Of a stretch of DNA of 64,000 nucleotides, positions 55,127 to 64,000 are shown piece by piece. Source of the stretch: Spongilla lacustris (taxonomy: Eukaryota > Porifera > Demospongiae > Spongillida > Spongillidae). The notes under the pieces were generated by a model. That model ran no database searches. It was given only the letters and a program-made list of their open reading frames with translations, and was not told the DNA's origin. Position 1 is the stretch's first letter. Every line of letters begins with the position of its first letter. The position numbers were made by a program, and so were the translations under genes. The stretch covers positions 12,661,241-12,725,240 of the forward strand of contig OX442415.1 of assembly GCA_949361645.1 (NCBI GenBank), given 5' to 3'.

Positions 55127-56205
55127 GGTAATGAATGGCTGATGTGTGCTTGGAGTACAAACATCCAAACTTCTCTCTACGCAGTGATCTCCAATAAGTG
55201 CTCCCCATCCATCCACGTAGCCCTGCCTGTGAGAGGTGCCATCTCTTCCTTCCCTGGAAGGACTGCAAATGATTGTAACAAGGTACATACTGAGACATTT
55301 TTACACACTCTCCTTACACTCTGTTTCTCATCCTCATGAGAAAGCATTGATGGCAAGGTAATGGATGACTGATGTGTGCTTGGAGTACAAACATCCAAAC
55401 ATCTCTCTACGCAGTGTTCTCCAATAAGTGCTCTCCCATACTGCGTGTGAGAGGTGCCATCTCTTCCTTCCCTGGAAGGACTCTACTTTGATCAAGTAAA
55501 TAATTGTGTGAAGGTACGTACTGAGACATTCTTACACACTCTCCTTACACTCTGTTTCTCATTCTCATGAGAAAGTAGTGTCTTGTATGAAGGCAAGGTA
55601 ATGGATGACTGATGTGTGCTTGGAGTACAAACATCCAAACATCTCTCTACGCAGTGTTCTCCAATAAGTGCTCTCCCATACTGCGTGTGAGAGGTGCCAT
55701 CTCTTCCTTCCCTGGAAGGACTCTACTTTGATCAAGTAAATGATTGTGTGAAGGTACGTACTGAGACATTCTTACACACTCTCCTTACACTCTGTTTCTC
55801 ATCCTCATGAGAAAGTAGTGTCTTGTATGAAGGCAAGGTAATGGATGACTGATGTGTGCTTGGAGTACAAACATCCAAACATCTCTCTACGCAGTGTTCT
55901 CCAATAAGTGCTCTCCCATACTGCGTGTGAGAGGTGCCATCTCTTCCTTCCCTGAAAGGACTCTACTTTGATCAAGTAAATGATTGTGTGAAGGTACGTA
56001 CTGAGATATTCTTACACACTCTCCTTACACTCTGTTTCTCATCCTCATGAGAAAGTATTGTCTTGTATGAAGGCAAGGTAATGGATGACTGATGTGTGCT
56101 TGGAGTACAAACATCCAAACATCTCTCTACGCAGAGTTCTCCAATAAGTGCTCCCCCATACTGCGTGTGAGAGGTGCCATCTCTTCCTAGGACTCTAATT
56201 TGATC
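55127..56205 (+). repeat. 240-bp tandem repeat, five units
   Basis: AAGGTAATGGATGACTGATG starts units at about 55127, 55356, 55596, 55836 and 56076. Each unit has an exon-like core between CTCTACGCAG and AAGGTACGTA. Only in the first unit is the core open in one frame (SPSIHVALPVRGAISSFPG to NDCNK); later units carry a TGA. This resembles exon-plus-intron amplification as in the 163-bp array. Confidence 0.85.
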
Positions 56206-57425
56206 AAGCGAATGATTGTACTTTTATAACACAAAGTTTATGTATATGTTTTACGTTTATGACCATCTGATCACGTGATTGCAAAACCGAAGGCGTGCCG
56301 TTCTCACGTGAGCAAAGATAGTGGATGTCACTAGTATTATCAGTATTACGTGAATGTGTAGTGCACTATTTACACTTAGTGCCATTCACTGCTAGTAAAA
56401 ACGAGTGTGCGCCACTTCTAGATCTGTTAACGAGTGCCCTGTTAATGTTGCATGGCACTAGATAAAACTAGACTTTTTTTTGGCTGTACATGCATGTGTG
56501 TGCTCTTGCGATGCGTACATGTTAGCTTGCTGGCACACGGAGTTGCGATAGGTTTATCAACATACACGTGCATTGTACCCAAGAGTAGGGTATTATTATA
56601 TAGACTTGACTTCCACTACTACACATGTATATAATATTATGCTTTATACACCGGTTCCTTTCTAATTGCCCGCACAATGTGCCCTGGGCGTTTATACAGT
56701 TCTGCAATTTTGCATCCGGTATATAGCAACGTGACTTGAACAGCTTCAGACTCACTGGCCTGGCAAAACTCCATATGGTAGGATGATTATTTACCTACTT
56801 TTTTATGATGTAGACGTACGCGCGTCCTTTCAATTACCGTAATGGCCAGTGTTCGCGCTGCGTGCAAGAGATAGCAAGTTAGCAACTCAGTAAGTAACGG
56901 TGGATTATTCAATCTTACTGCGATCTCGATTCTGTCCCCATGCAAGGTCTGAAAGACTAATGCTGCGTGTTTTGAACGAACTAGGCCCTGAAAACTGACA
57001 TAGGTAAGGTTTTTTTTTTTTACCCCGTCTCATACACACAGTTCTTCATGGCGGATGCAGTTCCGTTACAATTTATACCATCGGACTGATCGGAGAAGCT
57101 AATTATGGCTGTTCGGTACTTTATAAGGCAGAAGGCTGTAGCAGCGAAGGTCGTATATGCAGCACAGTTACGTTATTCGAGGTAATGTACATATAGTTTA
57201 TTTGTTATTGTACATGCACAGAGGAATCCTGGGAATTCAAGGGTGCAAGCAAGTTGCTTGCACAAGGCAGCATCCCTACCCGAGAAAAGTGAGGAGGTAA
57301 GGTTTTATCTTATTGGCAACAATCTCAGATCGTGTATTGCATTATCAGAAACAGAAGACGCGCGGACAGAAACAGGCCTATATAGTTGGAGACTGAGGCA
57401 ATTGACGCACAAAACGGAAGAGAAA

Positions 57426-57427
<2 letters not shown>
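56206..57427. other. No gene recognised
   Basis: No supported exon or repeat; a few short frames without homology. Confidence 0.4.

Positions 57428-57506
<79 letters not shown>
57428..57506. repeat. (GT)n microsatellite, 79 bp
   Basis: Uninterrupted GT run; frames through it are artefacts. Confidence 0.97.
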
Positions 57507-57509
<3 letters not shown>

Positions 57510-58520
57510 GTGTGTCTTTTTCTAATTTGAGATTCACAGAAACTTAAAAGTGTGGCCATGCAAGTTTATTTGCGAGCGAGGCGCGGTGTCAAAATGTATG
57601 GCGTCGATCGGCAGGCTGCATGCATGTAGCCATGTACTACGTACGGGGTGGGTTGAAAGCTCGTACAGAGTAGGTAGACGATCCAAACGGGGCCAGGTTG
57701 ACAGTCGTACGGTGTTGTTAGACGATCCGAACAACTCGTACGGGGTAGGCAGACGAATTATCAGCGTGTGAAAACGTGCGACCAAACGAGCCTCGCTTCC
57801 ACGGCCGTTTCCTATCGGTCCGCACACGTGTACTGTCATCGTACAACCGGCTAACATCGGATCCAATTGGATCCGTGCGCAAGAACGTGCAGAGGCGAGC
57901 CCGGAATCATGCAAGTGAACCGCTGTGCTTATAGATTCGATTTTGCGACATTTTCAAACAAAAGGAAAAATAAACAGGCCATTATTTTTTTACTTTGGGG
58001 GAGAATCCGTCGATTTAGAAGAACTGTCCTCGTCATTATTTGTGTATTTAATGCTCATAGTCTATTACGTGCCCATCGCTATGTTGTTTGCGTATAGCAT
58101 CTTCAGAAACCTTGGGGTACCCTTACTCTCGAGGGGAGCCACGGCGTTGTGGTACGATGGTGGCTGGTTTTGATACATTATTTTGGTAGAGCTATGCCCA
58201 TCGCATGTTTTTAAAAGTAATCCACGTTCCATTTGTTCAGTGAATTTCTTCAAAGGTGATGGATGGGCTCATGGGCAGAAGAAAATCGAAGCTTTGGCAC
58301 ATTCATCAGTAATAAATTCGCTCAGTGTCTCCTTCCCTTTGTCCCATTTCACTGTGGTAGCTTGGTACGATCGTTGACCATGCTGAGTGCGAGGAATAAA
58401 GGGTCACACTCCCTCCATCCTGGGTGTCTATTGTAAAATTTTCTAAGTTCTATCTAAACGCTTGTAAGGATTTGTTCGAGGAATGCGCGCGTTGATTTTG
58501 GCCCCGTTTCCAATCCCTCT
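57507..58520. other. No gene recognised
   Basis: 57630-57760 has imperfect repeats of CTCGTACGGGGT.GG and GTAGACGATCC. The frames at 57867-58173 are hydrophobic in part but show no family. Confidence 0.35.
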
Positions 58521-59180
58521 ATTATTATCTCTGACACATCGAACCGCCTGAACCGGCCGTTCGTTTTCGCCAAACCAGATGGGTGGCCACAGTGGAAACG
58601 GCGCTTTGAGCAGTTTCTTATATATATTGCTTCTTGCAGTAGTTTCAGAGGAGAGCGAACTGAGAAAGTAGTATATGCTTCTCTATTGTCTGGGACCAGA
58701 CGCAGAGGATGTCCTAGTCTCGACAAACATTAATTCTGAAGAAAGGAAGAAATTCTGTGATGTAGTGAAGAAACATGATGACTTCTTGAAGGTTAGAAGG
58801 AATGTGCGCGCGCGCTTCAATCGACGCAGTCAGTTAGACGGAGAGACAGTCGATCAGTACATTGCTGTCTTGCACAACCTTGCTGAGAATTGTGACTATG
58901 GGATGTTAAGTCTGAACTTATCAGAGACAGAATTGTGGTTGGAATTCGGGACTCTGCGTTGTCGCAACGTCTTCAGCTTGATCCAGACTTAAAATACTTG
59001 AGAAGGCAATGAGAGTAGCCCGTCAGCTGGAGGCAGTACAAGAGCAGCAAGAAATACTTCGAGAAGCTGCAGACTCTAAAGAGCTAGATTCTACTGTGAT
59101 CAAGCACAAGCAACAGCTGCAAAGCCACCTCAGTAGATGTTTGCATGTGTTGTGGTAGAGATCACCATCAAAATATAACA
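58521..59180 (+). pseudogene. Retrotransposon gag-like relic
   Basis: Pieces in three frames follow the order of Ty3/gypsy-type gag: PFVFAKPDGWPQWKRRFEQF (58545-58612); LLYCLGPDAEDVLVSTNI and then RARFNRRSQLDGETVDQYIA with LHNLAENCDYG (58678-58910); DRIVVGIRDSALSQRLQLDP (about 58928-58990); LEKAMRVARQLEAVQEQQ (about 58998-59050); and VCMCCGRDHH (about 59140), the start of a zinc knuckle. At least three frameshifts separate them, so the copy is dead. No LTR or pol is recognised next to it. Confidence 0.65.
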
Positions 59181-60590
59181 CAGCGACTCGCTAATGCAAA
59201 TACGGTACTGCATGCTTACGTAAGTGCATCCGTATTCGGAGGAGTACGGACATCGGCAGTCATAGGCTTCCGATCCCCGTGTGTGGACTGATTGCATACG
59301 GATGTGGATACAGATCCCTGCAGTTAGTACGTCCGCTTACGTATTTAATTTGTATGCATTACGTTTCACCCGTCTTTCAATCCGTTCTTACACTGTAGCG
59401 GTACGTATACAATATCAATGCCCCGCCTTTTAGTAGCTAGTATACCTACTCCGCTAAACATCGCACATTTAATGACTATACAAACGATGTTTATTATTAT
59501 TATTATTTTAAAAACACAACAGCAAACAAATCACTTGATCAAGCAAAGTCACTTCACAGTCATAGATATTAGAGATACCTCTAATATCTATGCTTCGATT
59601 AACTCATAAATTCACACTCTTGTGCTGTATGGGGAAAAGGCAATACTAACACATGCAGAGACGTCGCGAATAGCACTAACCTGAACATGTTGCGCTTCTG
59701 TGGCCACAATGAGGATTGTTTTGAACTAGCGTATTGCATTGGATGACGTGCGTTACAATCGCTACACATAAAGTATTAGTCACTCACCAAGATTGGAAGA
59801 GAACTGACTTCTGTCGTAGCGCGTGACACAGCAATGACACTAGTATTAGGCTAGGAAACAATAACAATGCTAACTTACAGATTTTCTGCGAAATCGCCTA
59901 TAGGACCAGTAGCATATAAACAAGCAAAACACAATTGGTTATCAAAATGGACGCTCACCTACATGTAGCATGTTCGAGATCGAAGCCATCCCTAAATAGA
60001 GGCACATGCATGTTGAATTATGTTTCGCTTACCACCTAGCATGTCCAATTGGCGCTCGAACCGCTATAGCCATGCATGCGCTGTTATTAGAACGAAAGGC
60101 ATATAATTAACGGCACGTTTTGTGTTTACCTAGCTTTCTCAGCGTCCGAGGCATCTTTTACGTTGCAAATATCGACAAGTAGGCCAATTTATATATTCAG
60201 AGCAGCGTGAGCATCGACGGCGTGAGCATCATAGGCTCATGATCACATAGTCGAAGTGTACTCTGGATTCGCACACAACAAAGGCCATTGCTTTACTATC
60301 AGGTGAAGCTACATGCTGTTGCCTCTCTCGTATGAAATGGAGCATCACAAATTCAGCTTCCCGGGATTCAGTCCAAAGTGACTCTAGTAATAATATAGCG
60401 CAATAAATAGCAATACGATGGCAATCCACGAGTAATACAAACCTCATTACAGTTGACGTAGTAATCTGTCTCGTTTACTGTTAAATGAAGAATCGAAGAG
60501 CTCTAAGGTCGCCATTTCAACCGCCAAAAGCTACAGCCAAATAATAGTCACGAGATCAAAACGATAATAATTAATAAACTTGACATACAA
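59181..60590. other. No gene recognised
   Basis: No supported exon or repeat in 1.4 kb. Confidence 0.4.
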
Positions 60591-60835
60591 GAGCTAGCGA
60601 GGCGGATCTGAAGCGATATAATAAAATTGTATTAACACCTGACGCGACTCTAAGAGCTGTATGCAGGGGAGCAGATTGCCTTTTGGAACGGAGTCAACGG
60701 ACGATGATTACGGCAAGAGCTAGCTAGCGAGGTGGATCTGAAGCGATATAATAAAATTGTAATAACACCTGACGCGACACTAAGAGCTATATGCAGGGGA
60801 CCAGATTGCTTTATTGGAACGGACGATGACACTGC
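60591..60835. repeat. 131-bp tandem duplication
   Basis: AGCTAGCGAGGCGGATCTGA at 60591 recurs at 60722 with few differences; both continue through AAGCGATATAATAAAATTGT and ACACCTGACGCGAC. Confidence 0.85.
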
Positions 60836-61020
60836 ATGTGGACTCTCTTTCATCCACATGCATGTGAATGAAAGAGAGCATACAGTAGTGACATACTACA
60901 GACTACTATACAATGTATATACATGTATAGTAAAGAGAGCATCTACAGCGGACTACCACAGAAAAGAGAGCACACAGTACATAGTACTACAGACTTCTGA
61001 CTACATGTAGTAGTCTGTAG
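60836..61020. repeat. Cluster of short inverted repeats
   Basis: CTCTCTTTCATCCACATGCA is followed by its inverse, and CTACAGACT/AGTCTGTAG pairs and repeated AAAGAGAGCA motifs follow. Looks like a small foldback cluster. Confidence 0.5.
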
Positions 61021-61739
61021 TATGCAGTATGTATAATGATATTTTTTATTTGTGCTTGTCAGTTACCTGCATGCTTGCATGTGTCTTATATATACACATG
61101 CATGCATGTATATGCATCGATCATTGTCCATGCTAGGTGTATACTGTCTAACTGACTGTAGAACTGCATGATGATGCATAAAAGGCAATCGCAACTTACG
61201 TATAGTGCATCTTGTATGAATAAAAACCCAGATAATTGGTTTGAAAATTCATGTACACTGCATATAAAAAGTATAAGATTGTATAATCATTCCATGCAAT
61301 ACATACCGGCGTATTTAGCTATATACATGTATAGTATAGCTGACTACTCCATGCCGGAGTACTCGCTCTTATTATAAGCAATGTACTGGCATTGAAGACT
61401 TTAGGTTTAACATACTATAGCCGGCTGTGACACTCCGGCAGGTGCACTGATATGATGCATATATCAGTATCCTATCTTGATATGGCTGTTCTTTTTATGT
61501 TTGTGTACTTCAGTTTATTCAGCTGTGCATCTTCTAGTATAAGACCTCTAAGAGAAGAGGTATATCGATCGAGGCAACTGCAAATCACTTTCACTTCTGA
61601 TTTGACTCGAACTGCATGCATGCATGGGTTAATAGTGATTCACCTAATGTATATTTATATACAGACCATATACTATGATTATTGACACAATAAACATATA
61701 ATGTTTATGCTTGTGTATTAGAAAGGGATTGATGTTTTA
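61021..61739. other. No gene recognised
   Basis: AT-rich, no supported exon. Confidence 0.4.
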
Positions 61740-62128
61740 GTGAAAACATGTATTGAGGAGCGAAATTTAGTTTCTGAGTTCGAGAGACGAATAATTACTA
61801 CGCGTTATACTGATAACTTTTCAACTGTTCACGTAGCTTCGCATGCATGTATGTATTGTTATAGACCGATGTCAGCACTAACATCACAGCAAAGAGAAGG
61901 AGCTCTGCCGTTAGAGAATGCATGCATCTGTAGTTCATCTAGGCTATAGGCCTATTTCTGATCCGTCAGTGCAGGTTGATGACGTCCACCAAGACATGTA
62001 CATTAGCTGCATGGAGGACGTGATTATAAATGTAAATTGTACATATTTTGGTAACCACAGCGTGTACCGGTGTCTCATGCAGTCACGTCTTGAGATGTTT
62101 ACCTGCCCCGCCCCCGATATAGTTACAG
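61740..62128 (+). CDS. Possible orphan exons, family unknown
   Basis: A first open frame (61740-61949) reads KTCIEERNLVSEFERRI and more. A second segment, 61975-62128, lies between a GTGCAG acceptor and a GTATGA donor and encodes about 51 residues with six cysteines, including CMEDVIINVNCTYFGNHSVY and CLMQSRLEMFTCPAPD. Cysteine spacing hints at an extracellular domain, but I cannot name one. Confidence 0.25.
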
Positions 62129-62479
62129 GTATGAACAATCGAATATCAGCACGCACTGATTGGTTATCTCGTGAGAGATTTTGTTACTAACACAACATGG
62201 TAATCCAGGTGCATGTCGAAAAGATTCTCACGTTTACTTGTGCGAAGCGCGCGTTTTTAAATTAGTGAACCGCCATTCCATTTCCAACTCAACGAGGATT
62301 AAGTGACAGCCATACTGTTCGAAAGCAAATATTCACGTCATAAAAAATATATCATATGTACAAACTAAACGTCTATTAACTGGAGAAAATTGGCTGGGCA
62401 GGAGGAGGAACGAAGGCAGAGTCTGAAAATTTCTTCTTGAACATTTATGCATTCATGGGAGGCAACAGGAACTGTGGAA
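62129..62479. other. No gene recognised
   Basis: No supported feature before the terminal array. Confidence 0.4.
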
Positions 62480-64000
62480 CACTGTGACTCAAGTAACGGT
62501 AACGCCTACTTCTGGTCACGCCATTCTCAGGGGGTAGTCACACCACATAGATCCGTCCAAATTGGTGTATCAAATATGAAGTGTACCTGAAATAGGTCAA
62601 TATAAGTGGATTCTGTGTGGAAGAGTATGGCTCACGTGACGGTAACGCCCACTTCCGGTCACGCCATCCCCAGGGGGTAGTCACACCACATACACCTGTC
62701 CAAATTGGTGTATCAAATATGAAGTGTACCTGAGATGGGTCAATATAAGTGGATTCTGTGTGGAAGAGTATGGCTCCCGTGACGGTAACGCCCACTTCCG
62801 GTCACGCCATCCCCAGGGGGTAGTCACACCACATACATCTGTCAAAGTTGGTGTATTAAATATGAAGTGTACTTGAGATAGGTCAATATAAGTGGATTCT
62901 GTGTGGTAGAGTATGGCTCACGTGACGGAAACGCCCACTTCCAGTCACGCCATCCTCAGGGGGTAGTCACATTACATACATCTGTCAAAGTTGGTGTATT
63001 AAATATGAAGTGTACCTGAAATAGGTCAATATAAGTGGATTCTGTGTGGAAGAGTATGGCTCACGTGACGGTAACGCCCACTTCCGGTCACGCCATCCCC
63101 AGGGGGTAGTCACACCACATACATCTGTCAAAGTTGGTGTATTAAATATGAAGTGTACCTGAAATAGGTTAATATAAGTGGATTCTGTGTGGAAGAGTAT
63201 GGCTCACGTGACGGTAACGCGCACTTCCGGTCACGCCATCCCCAGGGGGTAGTCACACCACATACATCTGTCAAAGTTGGTATATTAAAAATGAAGTGTA
63301 CCGGAAATAGGTCAATATAAGTGGATTCTGTGTGGTAGAGTATGGCTCACGTGACGGTAACGCCCACTTCCGGTCACGCTATCCCCAGGGGGTAGTCACA
63401 CCACATACATCTGTCAAAGTTGGTGTATTAAATATGAAGTGTACTTGAGATAGGTCAATATAAGTGGATTCTGTGTGGTAGAGTATGGCTCACGTGACGG
63501 TAACGCCCACTTCCGGTCACGCCATCCCCAGGGGGTAGTCACACCACATACATCTGTCCAAATTAGTGTATTAAATATGAAGTGTACCTGAAATAGGTCA
63601 ATATAAGTGGATTCTGTGTGGTAGAGTATGGCTCACGTGACGGTAACGCCCACTTCCGATCACGCCATCCCCAGGGGGTAGTCACACCACATACATCTGT
63701 CAAAGTTGGTGTATTAAATATGAAGTGTACCTGAAATAGGTCAATATAAGTGGATTCTGTGTGGAAGAGTATGGCTCACGTGACGGTAACGCCCACTTCC
63801 GGTCACGCCATCCCCTGGGGGTAGTCACACCACATACATCTGTCCAAATTGGTGTATCAAATATGAAGTGTACCTGAAATAGGTCAATATAAGTGGATTC
63901 TGTGTGGAAGAGTATGGCTCACGTGACGGTAACGCCCACTTCCGGTCACGCCATCCCCAGGGGGTAGTCACACCACATACATCTGTCAAAGTTGGTGTAT
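62480..64000. repeat. 143-bp satellite running off the window end
   Basis: About 10-11 units; GGCTCACGTGACGGTAACGC recurs every 142-145 bp from 62630 to 63914, with a diverged first unit at 62480. Each unit has CACGTGAC, ACTTCCGG and CCCCAGGGGGTAGTCACACC. No conserved open frame. The array continues beyond 64000. Confidence 0.95.

Noticed and set aside
51254..56205. CRISPR-like array
   Set aside because: Units are continuous head-to-tail satellites of 163 and 240 bp without unique spacers, in eukaryotic DNA.
57305..57559. Thr-His frames near 57.4 kb
   Set aside because: Read through a 79-bp GT run.

Overview
This is eukaryotic, almost certainly early-branching metazoan DNA; a demosponge is my best guess. 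It is AT-rich, coding exons are about 100 bp with GT-AG introns, and scattered TACATGTACATG tracts and long G/C homopolymers are common. Most of the window is transposon debris and tandem repeats. There are no operons, no RNA genes that I can recognise and no CRISPR array. A cnidarian or other invertebrate is not excluded. Several predicted reading frames begin at non-ATG codons or sit inside repeats and were not accepted as genes.

Region 1 (1-28.6 kb) holds the only convincing host genes: two ankyrin-repeat genes arranged head to head. The minus-strand gene runs from a first exon at 7642-7580 through exons at 7280-7170, 5207-5106, 4646-4545, 3674-3570, 3450-3349, 3217-3116 and 1540-1436. The plus-strand gene runs from 19500-19583 through nine more exons to a stop at 26821-26823. 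Every internal exon encodes exactly one 34-35 residue ankyrin repeat and is phase 0 at both ends, so exons can be duplicated without breaking the frame. Intron sequence is shared between the two loci in opposite orientation, which shows that multi-exon blocks were copied. Four short first-exon modules of one family (7580-7642 minus; 9911-9960, 28551-28607 and 43044-43103 plus) suggest at least four gene starts, two of them now stranded among repeats. Decayed ankyrin exons lie at 23429-23539, 24003-24050, 37366-37458, 38105-38170 and 42121-42196.

Region 2 (28.6-42.7 kb) contains a 7.3 kb inverted-repeat-bounded transposon (29828-37134) carrying fragments of a putative transposase and a 2.4 kb, 25-bp minisatellite. 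It is followed by a tandem segmental duplication (38163-40640 and 40700-41640) whose second copy serves as an empty-site control for a 334-bp hAT-like insertion with a perfect 8-bp target duplication.

Region 3 (42.7-49 kb) is a nest of DNA transposons: a hAT 5' end with a broken transposase and a 276-bp GT run, an element with GTACCG-palindrome ends containing a second MITE, an element with GACTCC subrepeat ends carrying a Ulp1-protease/PHD-finger relic, and a CAG-ended element that also occurs at 14567-15370.

Region 4 (49-64 kb) starts with a RecQ-like helicase fragment with an altered Walker A motif, followed by about 21 tandem copies of a 163-bp unit that carries the helicase DEAH-box exon. 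A 240-bp array, a retrotransposon gag relic (58521-59180) and a 143-bp array running off the window end follow.
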